A DNA stretch of 64,000 bases from Corynebacterium sp. KPL1814 (GTDB lineage Bacteria > Actinomycetota > Actinomycetes > Mycobacteriales > Mycobacteriaceae). Below, one piece after another: positions 27,121-36,450 of the stretch. Location: contig NZ_KI515774.1 of the NCBI RefSeq assembly GCF_000478175.1, positions 6,368 through 70,367 on the forward strand, given 5' to 3'. The notes beneath the pieces are model-generated. The model ran no database searches, was not told the DNA's origin, and was given only the letters and a program-made list of their open reading frames with translations. Numbering within the stretch: the first letter of the stretch is position 1; each line of letters starts with the position of its first letter. Both the position numbers and the translations under genes were made by a program.

Positions 27121-27162
27121 AGCCGCCTTCCCCAGCTTCTCAGAGGTAGGGAGGGCGGCTTT
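27121..27162 (+). terminator. Possible terminator after ctaD
   Basis: Strong stem AGCCGCCTTCCC/GGGAGGGCGGCT, but only TT follows, so termination may be weak. Confidence 0.5.
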
Positions 27163-27173
27163 GGCGTGTGTGG

Positions 27174-27179
27174 GATAAT
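27174..27179 (+). promoter_or_regulatory. -10 element of serB
   Basis: GATAAT, 7 nt before the GTG at 27187; leaderless type. Confidence 0.5.
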
Positions 27180-27186
27180 GGTCGTT

Positions 27187-28284
27187 GTGAATATTCAAGC
27201 TGATACCACGATCATTACTAGCCTCGGACCAGATGTTCCGGGGGCGGCCGCCGCTTTCCTTACCGCGTTGGCTGATTTTCCTGACCCGCTTGCCGATGTC
27301 CACCTCGCCACCGTCTCCAACCACCTCGCCCTCACCGCGCAGTGCGGTAACGCTGGCCTAGAAGAACGAGTGCGCGAGGCCATGACACCCTTCGGGCACG
27401 AGGTGTCCGTTGCGCCAAGCTATGCCGTCGCGCTCATCGGCGCGGATATTACCGCCGAGGACATTAGCGCGGTGCAGGAGACCGTGAAAGGGGAGACGTT
27501 TCGCATGCGCCGGATAGCGCTGGATTCCCTTTTCGCGGTGGAACTTACCGTGGCACTCGAAGATGCCACCGCGGCGCGGCGGGAGCTGCGGCAAGTCGCC
27601 GTTGAACGTGGTATCGATATCTCCCTCGAGAGCTTGGGCAATCGCGGCCAGCGCTTGGTGTGCTTCGACTGCGATTCGACGCTGATTGAAGGCGAGGTTA
27701 TCGAGATGCTCGCCGCCCACGCGGGCAAGGAAGCAGAAGTGGCCGCGGTGACCGAGCGCGCCATGCGCGGCGAATTGGACTTCGAGGAGTCCCTACGCGA
27801 GCGCGTCGCGGTGCTGGAGGGCCTAGATGCCTCCATCATCGATGAGGTTGCCCGCGATATCGAGCTGACACCTGGCGCTAAGGAAGCGATCGGTACCCTC
27901 CACCGTCTGGGCCACCGCACCGCCGTGGTCTCGGGTGGCTTTATTCAAGTTCTCGAGGGCTTGGCCACAGACCTCCAGCTCGACTACGTGCGGGCTAATA
28001 CCTTGGAAATCCGCGATGGGAAGTTGACCGGCAAGGTGATTGGGCAGGTGGTCGACCGCCAGGCGAAGGAGGATTTCTTGCGCGAATTCGCCGCCGATTC
28101 CGGAATCGGCATGGAGTCCACCGTCGCGGTGGGCGATGGCGCTAATGACATCGCCATGGTCACCGCTGCCGGGTTGGGTGTTGCCTTTGACGCGAAGCCA
28201 GCGTTGCTCGAGACCGCCGATGCTTGCATCACCCCGCGCCGCCTCGACGCCGTCCTACCGATGCTGGGGATTGCCGATGACTAA
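27187..28284 (+). CDS. serB: Phosphoserine phosphatase SerB
   Basis: 365 residues from the GTG at 27187, chosen because GATAAT lies 7 nt before it; ATG 27178 overlaps that hexamer. Two ACT-like regulatory regions (about 5-150) precede the HAD phosphatase: nucleophile motif FDCDSTLIEGEV, lysine/serine region VSGGF, and the acidic motif VGDGANDIAM. It removes phosphate from phosphoserine in the last step of serine synthesis. Long ACT-containing SerB is usual in actinobacteria. It overlaps the next gene by 8 bp. Confidence 0.92.
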   Translation: MNIQADTTIITSLGPDVPGAAAAFLTALADFPDPLADVHLATVSNHLALTAQCGNAGLEERVREAMTPFGHEVSVAPSYAVALIGADITAEDISAVQETVKGETFRMRRIALDSLFAVELTVALEDATAARRELRQVAVERGIDISLESLGNRGQRLVCFDCDSTLIEGEVIEMLAAHAGKEAEVAAVTERAMRGELDFEESLRERVAVLEGLDASIIDEVARDIELTPGAKEAIGTLHRLGHRTAVVSGGFIQVLEGLATDLQLDYVRANTLEIRDGKLTGKVIGQVVDRQAKEDFLREFAADSGIGMESTVAVGDGANDIAMVTAAGLGVAFDAKPALLETADACITPRRLDAVLPMLGIADD

Positions 28285-28999
28285 GTTCGAGATAGCCCAC
28301 CAGCGCCTCGTCGCCGCCTGCACGGCCCGCGATTCCCACGAGGACCCAGCGGACCCGTCCACCGTGCAAGCGATGCAGATAGCCCTCCACCTCCCCAAGC
28401 AGGATCCCCCGGCGCGCAGCGAGGTACTTACTGCGGCAGCCCGCGCCGTGGTGGCCGCCTGCCTAGATGACCGCGCCGGTGAGGACGGCGCCTTCGCCGC
28501 GGCGCTCGCGCAGTGGTACGGCCACCGCATCCGCAAGATCGCCCGCCGCGCGCGCAATAAGGCGTGGCGCGATGTGCAGCTACTGCCTGGTGTCACCGTT
28601 GATGACCGCGCGCGTGCGTTTGCGCCCTCGGCAGTGGGGGAGGTGGACCCGTTGATTAGCAAGCTGCAGATCGGTCATACGGATCTCGCAATGGACGAGC
28701 CAGGGCCTCCGCTTGCCGATGCCCCCATTTTCTACGTCGACCGCAGCCTCGCCATGACCGCGGGCAAGGCCGCCGCTCAAGTGGGCCACGGTTCGATGAT
28801 GCTCGCCGCGGCTATGAGCCAAGAGGAAGCCGCCGCCTGGGCGGCAGAAGGTTTCCCGCTTTCCGTCCGCGAGGTGGACGCGGAGTTATTTGGCACCGCC
28901 TGCGCGCAGGAAGAGGCGGTGGTCATCATCGATGCCGGGTTTACCGAGATCGCCCCCGACTCGGCTACCGTGTGTGCGCTGCGGCGACCAATCGCTTAA
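28277..28999 (+). CDS. PTH2-family peptidyl-tRNA hydrolase-like protein
   Basis: 240 residues from the ATG at 28277, which overlaps the serB stop. The last ~110 residues match the archaeal-type peptidyl-tRNA hydrolase fold (PTH2): VDRSLAMTAGKAAAQVGHGSMMLA and a closing strand IIDAGFTEIAPDSATVCALRRP. The first ~120 residues are helical, arginine-rich and specific to actinobacteria. Bacteria normally rely on Pth1, so this may be an accessory hydrolase or an RNA-binding relative. Its 3' end overlaps convergent dinG by 35 bp. Confidence 0.7.
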   Translation: MTKFEIAHQRLVAACTARDSHEDPADPSTVQAMQIALHLPKQDPPARSEVLTAAARAVVAACLDDRAGEDGAFAAALAQWYGHRIRKIARRARNKAWRDVQLLPGVTVDDRARAFAPSAVGEVDPLISKLQIGHTDLAMDEPGPPLADAPIFYVDRSLAMTAGKAAAQVGHGSMMLAAAMSQEEAAAWAAEGFPLSVREVDAELFGTACAQEEAVVIIDAGFTEIAPDSATVCALRRPIA

Positions 29000-30929
29000 G
29001 CGCCCCGCGCACCGTCTCCGGGTTCGTGGTTTGCCAGAACTGCGGCATGGACGCTTTGAGGAATGCGCCGTAGCGCTTGTATTCCAGCCGGTTATCCAGC
29101 ACGGCGACGACCCCGCGGTCCGTTACGTGGCGCAACAGCCGCCCGGATCCCTGCGCCATGAGGAGGGCCGCGTGATTGGCGGAGACCTCCATAAACCCGG
29201 AGCGGCCGGCGGCGTCGGCTGCCTGGGATCTGGCCTGCAGCAGCGGGTTATCGGGCCGCGGGAAGGGGATGCGGTCAATGAGGACCAGCGAGCACGACGG
29301 CCCCGGAACGTCCACGCCTTGCCAGAGGGTTAAGGTGCCAAACAGGCAGGAGTTTTCCTTAGTGGAGAACTTGTCCACCAGCGTGCCGATGGCGTCTTCG
29401 CCCTGCACATACAAATCAAACGGCAACCGCGGCGCCAAGGCCTCCGCAGCCTCTTCCGCCGCCCTACGCGAGGAGAATAGCCCCAGCGTGCGCCCGCCGG
29501 CGGCCATGATGAGCTCGTATATTTCCTCCAAGGTTTCGGCGGACAGGCCGTCGCGCCCCGGTGCGGGGAGGTGCTTCGCGGTATACAAGATGCCGGCCTT
29601 CGCCGGGTCAAAGGGCGTTCCTGCATCGAGCGTGTCATACGTACCGGACGGCAGGCCCCATTGTGCCGCCATGGCGTCGAATCGCCCGCCCAGGGCCAGC
29701 GTGGCCGAGGTGAGTACGACCGTTTGCTCCCCAAATAGGTTCTCGCGCAGCATATGCGCGATAGACAGCGGCGCGACGGCAAGGGTATCGGTGCCCTCCA
29801 GCCACACGACATCGTCCTGCGCGGCAGGGTCATCGGTGGCGAAGACCTCCAGGATTCGCCCGATCGCCTCGGCCAAGTCCGTGAGGTGATTGCTTAAGTT
29901 TTGGCGCTCGGCGTTCTTTTCGGGGTCATCGTTGGCCTCGCCTTCTGGGGCGCGGGAGATGAGGGATTTAACGCGCAGGAACTCGTCGGCAAGCGCGCGC
30001 AAATGTGCCTGCGACGTCTCATCTAAATCCGTCCACCGGCCGGGCTCCTGCACGCGCAGCAGATCATCGAATTCATCCGCCAACTCCGCTAGGTTTCCGG
30101 CATTGCCCAGTGACTTGGCGCGGTTCGCCGCCATTTTAATGGCGCGGGAGGTAATCTCCGCGGTGGACACGGAGGTAATGCGTCCATCGAGCTCGTGGGC
30201 CTCGTCGATGATCGCCACATCGTGTTCGGGCAGGATATTGGCCTCAGAGATGGCATCGATCGCGAGCATGGCGTGGTTGGTGACGATGATATCGACATCG
30301 GCAGCCGCCCTGCGGGCCTCTTCGGCGAAGCAATCCGCACCGTGCGGGCAGCGCCCGGCGCCCAAGCACTCATTCGAGGTCACCGATACCGCCCGCCACA
30401 CCAAATCCGGCACGCCGAAGTCTAAATCGTCCCTGTCGCCGGTCTCGGTCTCCTGCGCCCAGTCGTGGATGCGGCGCACGGCCTTGCCGCGGTAGGAGAT
30501 ATCGGACTCATCGATAAGAGCCTCCGGGTCATCCGGGGTGGCCGCGATCTTATTCAGGCATACGTAATTATTGCGGCCCTTCATGATGGCGAAGGTGGGG
30601 GTGCGCTCCATGACATCGGCTAGCGCCTCCGCCAGCCGCGGGAGGTCACGCTCCACCAATTGGCGCTGCAGGGCCAGCGTGGCGGTGGAGACGACGACGG
30701 TGGAAGCCGAGTTCATCGCATGCCGGATAGCCGGAACCAGGTAGGCCAGGGATTTACCCGTACCCGTGCCCGCCTGGACGGCGAGGTGGCGCTCGGATTC
30801 CAAGGCCTTGGATACCGCGTTGGCCATGCGAACCTGGCCCTCGCGGCGGGAGCCGCCGAGCGCGTCCACTGCCGCGCCTAGCAGCGTTTCCATGTCGTGG
30901 TTTAGGGGCTCATCTGCGGGGTCACTCAC
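28965..30929 (-). CDS. dinG: DinG-type ATP-dependent DNA helicase
   Basis: 654 residues. XPD/DinG superfamily 2 helicase with Walker A VQAGTGTGKSLAYL (about residues 55-68), DEAH box IIDEAHELDGR, and an iron-sulfur cluster site built from NYVCLNKI and the CLGAGRCPHGADCF triplet. The final motif VI is near GSGRLLRHVTDRG. These helicases act 5' to 3' on structured or recombination intermediates. A TAGACT hexamer 7 nt before the GTG at 30929 suggests a leaderless transcript. Confidence 0.88.
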   Translation of the reverse strand: MSDPADEPLNHDMETLLGAAVDALGGSRREGQVRMANAVSKALESERHLAVQAGTGTGKSLAYLVPAIRHAMNSASTVVVSTATLALQRQLVERDLPRLAEALADVMERTPTFAIMKGRNNYVCLNKIAATPDDPEALIDESDISYRGKAVRRIHDWAQETETGDRDDLDFGVPDLVWRAVSVTSNECLGAGRCPHGADCFAEEARRAAADVDIIVTNHAMLAIDAISEANILPEHDVAIIDEAHELDGRITSVSTAEITSRAIKMAANRAKSLGNAGNLAELADEFDDLLRVQEPGRWTDLDETSQAHLRALADEFLRVKSLISRAPEGEANDDPEKNAERQNLSNHLTDLAEAIGRILEVFATDDPAAQDDVVWLEGTDTLAVAPLSIAHMLRENLFGEQTVVLTSATLALGGRFDAMAAQWGLPSGTYDTLDAGTPFDPAKAGILYTAKHLPAPGRDGLSAETLEEIYELIMAAGGRTLGLFSSRRAAEEAAEALAPRLPFDLYVQGEDAIGTLVDKFSTKENSCLFGTLTLWQGVDVPGPSCSLVLIDRIPFPRPDNPLLQARSQAADAAGRSGFMEVSANHAALLMAQGSGRLLRHVTDRGVVAVLDNRLEYKRYGAFLKASMPQFWQTTNPETVRGALKRLVAAAHTR

Positions 30930-30936
30930 CCCACAC

Positions 30937-30942
30937 AGTCTA
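30937..30942 (-). promoter_or_regulatory. -10 element of dinG
   Basis: TAGACT on the minus strand, 7 nt before the GTG at 30929. Confidence 0.5.
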
Positions 30943-30947
30943 GCGAC

Positions 30948-32276
30948 CTACTCCTTAAAGCCCACCATTCGCGTGGGCACGGCGGCGTCATCGCGCGAAA
31001 GCGCAAGTCCCTCCCACGGCAGGGTCTTGCGGGCCTCGTCCAAGTAGGTGCGGGAGGCCTCTAAATCCGGCAGGTCCTCTACGATATGCCCATCGCGCAT
31101 CAAAGGAATGGTCAACTCGCGGGTGGTGAGCTGGCCCGTATCCGGCGCGTCTGCGGCAAAGGGGTAGACGACTTCTTCTACCGCCACGCCGGAAGACCGG
31201 TAGGTGCGCAGCGCGCGCTTGGCCCCGCCCACCGATTGCTTGGACGACGAGCGCTTGGCCACCGGCACGCCGTCAACCTCGACGACCTTGTAGACCATGC
31301 CCGCAGTCGGGGCACCAGAGCCGGTGACCACGGAGGTGCCCACGCCGTAGACATCGACGGGATCGCCGCGCAGACCCGCAATGGCAAACTCGTCCAAATC
31401 GGAGGAAACAACGATATTGGTATTGTGATTGCCCAGCTCATCGAGCTGCTTGCGCACGCGCCGGGTCACCGCACCAAGGTCGCCGGAATCGATGCGCACC
31501 CCGCCAAGCTCCGGGCCACCGACCTTGACGGCGGTCTCGACGCCCTTGGTGATGTCGTACGTATCCACCAGCAAGGTGGTATCGATGCCCAGGGTATCGA
31601 TTTGCGCGCGGAAGGCCGCCTCCTCATTGCTCGTGCCATCCGGGTTCGTGTGCGCCAAGGTCCAGGCGTGGGCGGCGGTGCCAGATACCGGGATGCCGTA
31701 GCGGAAGCCGGCCTCCAGATTGGAGGTGGCGGTAAAACCGGCGAGGTAGGCAGCGCGGGCGGCGGTTACGGCCGCGTACTCGTGGGTGCGGCGGCTGCCC
31801 ATCTCCAAAATGGGGCGGCCATCGGCGGCGGTGACCATGCGGGATGCGGCAGAGGCGACGGCGGAATCGGCATTCAAGATAGACAGCACGATGGTTTCGA
31901 GCACCACGCACTCACCAAAGGTGCCGCGCACCGTCAAGATAGGAGAGTTGGGAAAATACAGCTCGCCCTCGCGGTAGCCATCGATCTGCCCGGAAAAGCG
32001 CCAGTCGCGCAGGTATTGTCGGGTATCTTCATCCAGGAAATCCATCTGTTCCAGCTGCTCGGGGGAGAAGCGGAAGTCCTCTACCGCGCGCAACACGCGG
32101 TCGGTGCCGGCGACGACACCGTAGCGACGCTCATTGGGCAGGCGGCGGGAAAAGACCTCGCAGGTCACGTTGCGGTGGGCGGTGCCATCGCGAAGCGCAG
32201 CCTGCAGCATGGTGAGCTCGTATTTATCCGTGAGCAAAGCGGTGGAGCGATCGATAGAGCGTGCTATGTCATTCAT
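30948..32276 (-). CDS. pncB: Nicotinate phosphoribosyltransferase PncB
   Basis: 442 residues from the ATG at 32276. Family landmarks: DKYELTMLQAAL near the start, GSRRTHEYAA, GTAAHAWTLAH and the phosphate-binding IDSGDLG with YGVGTSVVT. It converts nicotinate and PRPP to nicotinate mononucleotide in NAD salvage, upstream of nadE found at 17.5 kb. The start is set by TAGTAT 7 nt before the ATG; GTG 32294 would overlap this hexamer. It is divergent from clpS. Confidence 0.92.
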   Translation of the reverse strand: MNDIARSIDRSTALLTDKYELTMLQAALRDGTAHRNVTCEVFSRRLPNERRYGVVAGTDRVLRAVEDFRFSPEQLEQMDFLDEDTRQYLRDWRFSGQIDGYREGELYFPNSPILTVRGTFGECVVLETIVLSILNADSAVASAASRMVTAADGRPILEMGSRRTHEYAAVTAARAAYLAGFTATSNLEAGFRYGIPVSGTAAHAWTLAHTNPDGTSNEEAAFRAQIDTLGIDTTLLVDTYDITKGVETAVKVGGPELGGVRIDSGDLGAVTRRVRKQLDELGNHNTNIVVSSDLDEFAIAGLRGDPVDVYGVGTSVVTGSGAPTAGMVYKVVEVDGVPVAKRSSSKQSVGGAKRALRTYRSSGVAVEEVVYPFAADAPDTGQLTTRELTIPLMRDGHIVEDLPDLEASRTYLDEARKTLPWEGLALSRDDAAVPTRMVGFKE

Positions 32277-32283
32277 GAGCCTG

Positions 32284-32289
32284 ATACTA
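32284..32289 (-). promoter_or_regulatory. -10 element of pncB
   Basis: TAGTAT on the minus strand, 7 nt before the ATG at 32276. Confidence 0.5.
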
Positions 32290-32380
32290 CTCACAGGTTA
32301 AGAAGCTTTCAGCATACCCGGGCCACCACCCTGGTGAGCTGCGGGGAGACCCAATGCCCAAAATGCCAGCGAAAAATGAT

Positions 32381-32386
32381 TAGGCT
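32381..32386 (+). promoter_or_regulatory. -10 element of the clpS operon
   Basis: TAGGCT, 7 nt before the ATG at 32394; leaderless type. Confidence 0.5.
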
Positions 32387-32393
32387 ATAAGGC

Positions 32394-32720
32394 ATGAAGC
32401 CGCAACACCCCGAAGTCCGTATGAGCTCTCCCATGGCCACGCCCGACTTGGATGAAGGAATCGAAGTTGATGTGGCCGCGAGCGAGAACCTGCCGTGGAT
32501 GTGCATCGTCTGGGACGATCCCGTCAACCTGATGAGCTACGTGTCCTACGTATTCCAAACCGTTTTGGGCTACGACAAAAAGCGGGCCAACGAGCTGATG
32601 ATGCAGGTCCACACAGAAGGCAAGGCCGCCGTGTCCAGCGGCGAGAAGGACAAGGTTGAGGCGGACGTAAAAAAGCTCCAGATCGCGGGTCTGTGGGCGA
32701 CGATGCAACAGGCAGGGTAG
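32394..32720 (+). CDS. clpS: ClpS protease adaptor
   Basis: 108 residues. A flexible N-terminus of about 30 residues leads into the ClpS core with the N-degron pocket motif [21 protein letters not shown] and the ClpC-contact segment [12 protein letters not shown]. ClpS delivers substrates with bulky N-terminal residues to ClpC/ClpP. The outer ATG is preferred because of the -10 hexamer 7 nt upstream; ATG 32421 has no ribosome binding site. It is followed after 4 bp by the DUF2017 gene. Confidence 0.92.
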   Translation: MKPQHPEVRMSSPMATPDLDEGIEVDVAASENLPWMCIVWDDPVNLMSYVSYVFQTVLGYDKKRANELMMQVHTEGKAAVSSGEKDKVEADVKKLQIAGLWATMQQAG

Positions 32721-32724
32721 ATAG

Positions 32725-33261
32725 ATGCAACCGTGGAAAAAGAAGAAATCGCTCATGCGCGGGCCCAAAATCACGGCGGTATTCGAGCCCATGGAGCGCG
32801 AGGTCATCGGCAACCTCACCGCCACTGTCTCTGAAGCAATCATCGGTCGCGCCCAGTCCGCGCCAAAGGACGAACTCGCGGAAATGCTAGACATGCCCAC
32901 CGGCCATACCGAAGCCCCAGAGGATCCCTCCCTGGCGCGGTTGTTCCCGGACTTCCAGAAACCCGGTGATGAAGAATACGACGGCGATTCCTCCCTTTTG
33001 CGCTCGCTGCACGAAAATGACATCGCGCGGGCGAAGCTGCAGAACCTGCAGGTCATCGGCAATGCGCTCGGTCCCACCGGCGGGGTAGAGGTCTCCATTT
33101 CGGAGCAGGAAGCCCAGGCCTTCGTGGCGGGGCTCAATGACCTGCGCTTATACGTCGCGGCTGGGGATGCGACCGACGAAAACCTCATGACGGACCGCGA
33201 TACCTTGGTGGAATGGCTGGCCTATTGCCAGGATTCCTTGCTGCAGGTGTTGATGGATTAA
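32725..33261 (+). CDS. DUF2017 family protein
   Basis: 178 residues, soluble and mostly helical, with the family segment DEEYDGDSSLLRSLHENDIARAKL avoided here in full; its key part is SSLLRSLHE. The function of the family is unknown. It almost always sits beside clpS in actinobacteria, which suggests a link to Clp proteolysis. Its stop codon overlaps the start of the next gene by one base (TAATG). Confidence 0.85.
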   Translation: MQPWKKKKSLMRGPKITAVFEPMEREVIGNLTATVSEAIIGRAQSAPKDELAEMLDMPTGHTEAPEDPSLARLFPDFQKPGDEEYDGDSSLLRSLHENDIARAKLQNLQVIGNALGPTGGVEVSISEQEAQAFVAGLNDLRLYVAAGDATDENLMTDRDTLVEWLAYCQDSLLQVLMD

Positions 33262-34175
33262 TGATCGACGGAATTAGCATCGGACATTTTTCCGGCGAAG
33301 ATACCGGCGCCACCGTGCTGTACTGCGGGCCGAAGGGCGCGCTAGCCAGCGTGGATGTGCGCGGCGGCGGGCCCGGCACGCGCGAGACCGATCTCTTGCA
33401 GCCGCACAATACCGTTGAACGCGTCCACGCCATCGTGCTCGCGGGCGGGTCCGCCTTCGGCTTGGCGGCCGCAGACGGCGTCATGCGCGAATTGGAAGCG
33501 CACGGGGTAGGCTTCCCCGTCTTTGGGGAGGACAAGCCCGGCCCGCGCGTGCCCATCGTGCCTGCGGCGGTTATTTTCGATCTGCTGGCGGGACCCTCCC
33601 GCCCTGGGCCGGAAGACGGCGCGGCGGCGCTGCGGGCGGCCATGGCCGGCCACGACGAGACGGTTGGCACGGTCGGCGCGGGCGTCGGCGCCACAGCGGG
33701 CAAGCTGCGCGGCGGCTTCGGCTTAGCCACCCGCAAGGTGGGAAACTACGAGGTCAGTGCCGCGATGGTGGCCAATCCGGTGGGCGAGGTCATCGACCCG
33801 CACACAGGCCGCCTCTACGGCGCGCCGGGCCGCACGCCGGTCAATGCGGAGACCTACCGCGACCTGCCGCACCCTGCAGCGAAGCTGAATACGACGATTG
33901 GCGCTGTGCTTACCGATGCCCCCGTCACTACCGCCCAAGCCCAACGCCTCGCCATGACGGCGCACGACGGCATTGCACGCGCCGTTCGCCCCGCGCATTC
34001 GCCGCTGGACGGCGATACCATTTTCGCCTTGTCCACAGCGCAGGAACCGGGTGAGGTGGATATGGTCCAGCTGTGCGCTGCGGCGGCCGACGTGGTGGAA
34101 GAGGCCATCGTCACCGCGGTCACCGCCGCATGCCCTGGCCTGGGGCTTCGCGCGTATCACGAATTGCTCGGCTAA
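33261..34175 (+). CDS. P1 family peptidase (DmpA/S58-like)
   Basis: 304 residues from the ATG at 33261. The family glycine-rich segments are clear: ETDLLQPHNTVERVHAIVL followed by GGSAFGLAAADGV, GAGVGATAGKLRGG, then LNTTIGAVLTDAPVT around the autoproteolytic nucleophile and the SPLDGDTIFALST ending. DmpA-type enzymes self-cleave into two chains and release N-terminal amino acids, including beta- or D-residues. The natural substrate here is unknown. Translationally coupled to the DUF2017 gene. Confidence 0.85.
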   Translation: MIDGISIGHFSGEDTGATVLYCGPKGALASVDVRGGGPGTRETDLLQPHNTVERVHAIVLAGGSAFGLAAADGVMRELEAHGVGFPVFGEDKPGPRVPIVPAAVIFDLLAGPSRPGPEDGAAALRAAMAGHDETVGTVGAGVGATAGKLRGGFGLATRKVGNYEVSAAMVANPVGEVIDPHTGRLYGAPGRTPVNAETYRDLPHPAAKLNTTIGAVLTDAPVTTAQAQRLAMTAHDGIARAVRPAHSPLDGDTIFALSTAQEPGEVDMVQLCAAAADVVEEAIVTAVTAACPGLGLRAYHELLG

Positions 34176-34188
34176 GATATTGCCCATT

Positions 34189-34821
34189 ATGACTATGGGT
34201 GGAACTTCGCGTAATCAGCCGGTGCCAACTAGCACGACCAATCGCGGCCGCGGCCGCGTTAGCACCGGCCTATCCTTGGCCCTGGGGTTCCTCGCGGTGG
34301 AGTGGTCGGTTCACCTGATTAACGCCGTCGTCTTCGGCGGCGGGCTGTCCAATTACGGCATCCGCCCGCTCGACGTGGATGGCCTGTGGGGCATTATCAC
34401 GGCGCCGCTGCTGCACGGCAGCCTGGAGCACTTGATGTCCAACTCGTTGCCGGGCGCCCTGTTTTGCTTCCTGATCGGCTTGTCTGGGCGCCGGGTGTGG
34501 TGGGAGGTCACCTTGATCACCACCGTGGTGGCGGGCCTTGGCACGTGGATTTTGGGTGGGGCCGGTACCTCGCACATCGGCGCGTCCGGGCTGGTTTATG
34601 GCTGGCTGGCCTATCTCGTGGTGCGCGGCGTCTTCAATCGCTCCCTGCTGCAAATCATTTTGGGCATCATCCTGGGCTTTTCCTATTCCGGGCTGATTTG
34701 GGGCGTGCTGCCCGTCGCGGAGGGCATTAGCTGGCAAGGCCACCTCTTCGGTGCTCTGGGCGGCGTATTGTCCGGCATGTTCATCACTTCCGATGATCCG
34801 GCAAAGGCAGGGAGGAAATAA
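34189..34821 (+). CDS. Rhomboid-family intramembrane serine protease
   Basis: 210 residues with about six TM helices. The catalytic serine is in GASGLVYG (Ser133) and the histidine in [10 protein letters not shown] (His185). The helix 2 motif [10 protein letters not shown] (His76, His81, Asn85) stabilises the oxyanion. Rhomboids cleave transmembrane substrates within the bilayer; the target is unknown. The ATG at 34189 lies 13 bp after the peptidase gene, and the stop overlaps the murI start by one base. Confidence 0.9.
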   Translation: MTMGGTSRNQPVPTSTTNRGRGRVSTGLSLALGFLAVEWSVHLINAVVFGGGLSNYGIRPLDVDGLWGIITAPLLHGSLEHLMSNSLPGALFCFLIGLSGRRVWWEVTLITTVVAGLGTWILGGAGTSHIGASGLVYGWLAYLVVRGVFNRSLLQIILGIILGFSYSGLIWGVLPVAEGISWQGHLFGALGGVLSGMFITSDDPAKAGRK

Positions 34822-35600
34822 TGCCTAACGCATCGTCTCCCATCGGCATCTTTGACTCGGGCGTCGGCGGGCTGACCGTGGCCCGCGCGGTGATGGAGCA
34901 GCTGCCGCAAGAATCCGTTATCTATATGGGCGATACCGCGCACGGGCCCTACGGGCCGCGGCCCATCTCGCAGGTGCGCGCTTTTTCCCAGGACATCGCC
35001 GATAAGCTGGTAGAACGCGGCTGCAAGATGCTGGTCATCGCCTGCAATACCGCCACCGCGGCGTTCCTGCACGATGCCCGCGAGCGCTACGATATCCCCA
35101 TCGTAGAGGTCATCCACCCGGCCGTGCGCCGTGCCATGTCCACCACGCGCAATGGCAAAATTGGCGTCATCGGCACCGAGGGCACCATCAAATCCGGTGC
35201 ATACCAGGACCTTTTCGCAGTCAACCCCAATGTTGAGGCGGTAGCCGCAGCCTGCCCGGACTTCGTGCCCTTTGTCGAGCGCGGGATTACCGCGGGCCGC
35301 CAGATCCTCGGCGTCGCCGAGGGCTACCTCGCGCCCCTGCAGGCGCAGGGAGTGGACACCTTGGTGCTGGGGTGCACGCACTACCCGCTGCTTACCGGCA
35401 TCATCCAGCTCGCCATGGGCGAAAATGTTTCCCTGGTGACCTCCTCAGAGGAGACCACGAAGGACGTCATGCGCCTGCTCACGGAAATGGACATGCTCGC
35501 CCCGGAGGGCAATCAACCGGTCCATTCCTTCGAATCCACCGGCGATCCTGAGGTCTTCGCCCAGCTGGCCACGCGCTTTTTGGGTCCACAGATCGGCTAA
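34821..35600 (+). CDS. murI: Glutamate racemase MurI
   Basis: 259 residues. Two catalytic cysteines are visible, in [11 protein letters not shown] (about 74) and LGCTHYPLL (about 185), with the N-terminal [13 protein letters not shown] signature. It makes D-glutamate for peptidoglycan in the cytoplasm. Start overlaps the rhomboid stop (TAATG). Next to a MBL-fold phosphodiesterase and rph, the order found in mycobacteria too. Confidence 0.95.
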   Translation: MPNASSPIGIFDSGVGGLTVARAVMEQLPQESVIYMGDTAHGPYGPRPISQVRAFSQDIADKLVERGCKMLVIACNTATAAFLHDARERYDIPIVEVIHPAVRRAMSTTRNGKIGVIGTEGTIKSGAYQDLFAVNPNVEAVAAACPDFVPFVERGITAGRQILGVAEGYLAPLQAQGVDTLVLGCTHYPLLTGIIQLAMGENVSLVTSSEETTKDVMRLLTEMDMLAPEGNQPVHSFESTGDPEVFAQLATRFLGPQIG

Positions 35601-35673
35601 GACGGGCGAAATTCCTCCCCCTTTTTGCGCGCGGTACCAGCATTTGGGCCGGATTCATGGAACTATTGGTTCC

Positions 35674-36435
35674 ATGAAGCTGACCATCCTAGGCTGCTCC
35701 GGTAGCGTACCCACCGCAGACAATCCTGCCTCCGGCTATGTCGTGTCCTTCGACAATGCACCGTCCATCATCCTGGATATGGGATCGGGCACGCTGGGCC
35801 AGTTAGCTAAACTGCAGGATCCGTGCGATGCCCACGTGGCCTTTAGCCACCTGCACGCGGATCACTGCGCGGATTTTCCCTCCCTCATGGTGTGGCGCCG
35901 CTTCCATCCCATCACCCCGGCCGCCTCGCGCAACTTCTGCTTCGGCCCGTCTGCCACGCCGACGCACTTGGGCCGCCTGTCCTCGGACGAAGTAGATGGG
36001 ATCGACGACATGTCCGATACCTTGGCGTTTAGCCCGTGGGTGGCGGGGGAGCGCCAGCTTGTCGATGACGTCTTTATCACCCCCTTTCCCGTCAATCACC
36101 CGGTAGAGGCCTATGCGCTGCGAATCGAGCACGCGAAAACCGGCAAGATCATCACCTATTCCGGCGATACGTCCTATACGCCCGCGCTTGTCGATGCCGC
36201 CCGCAGCGCCGATCTCTTCCTCTGCGAGGCCACCTGGGGTGCTTCCTCCGAGGGCATGGCCCCCGGCATGCACATGTCGGGCGCGGAAGCGGGGCGCGCG
36301 GCGCGGGAGGCGGGCGTTCGCACGCTGGTGCTCATCCACATCCAGCCCTGGGGCGATGCGGAGGCCACCGTGGCTGCGGCGCGGGAGGAATTCGACGGCG
36401 AGATCGTTCTAGGTACTGCGGGCATGCAGTTCTAA
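35674..36435 (+). CDS. cpdA: MBL-fold phosphodiesterase, CpdA-like
   Basis: 253 residues from the ATG at 35674 (MKLTILGCSGSVP). The metal site FSHLHADHCADF gives HxHxDH, with further ligands in YSGDTSY and near LVLIHIQPW. In C. glutamicum (CpdA) and M. tuberculosis (Rv1339) the protein in this murI-rph slot is a class II-like cyclic AMP phosphodiesterase. Synteny and sequence suggest the same role here, setting cAMP for the CRP-type regulator GlxR. The RNase Z fold is a related alternative. Confidence 0.75.
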   Translation: MKLTILGCSGSVPTADNPASGYVVSFDNAPSIILDMGSGTLGQLAKLQDPCDAHVAFSHLHADHCADFPSLMVWRRFHPITPAASRNFCFGPSATPTHLGRLSSDEVDGIDDMSDTLAFSPWVAGERQLVDDVFITPFPVNHPVEAYALRIEHAKTGKIITYSGDTSYTPALVDAARSADLFLCEATWGASSEGMAPGMHMSGAEAGRAAREAGVRTLVLIHIQPWGDAEATVAAAREEFDGEIVLGTAGMQF

Positions 36436-36437
36436 GT

Positions 36438-36443
36438 TACGCT
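36438..36443 (+). promoter_or_regulatory. -10 element of rph
   Basis: TACGCT, 7 nt before the ATG at 36451. The spacer also contains GGAGGG, so both leaderless and led initiation are possible. Confidence 0.4.
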
Positions 36444-36450
36444 GGAGGGC

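Noticed and set aside
31086..32390. Long open frame (434 codons) on the plus strand opposite pncB
   Set aside because: It mirrors the codon periodicity of the GC-rich pncB gene, shows no family resemblance, and pncB is unmistakable.
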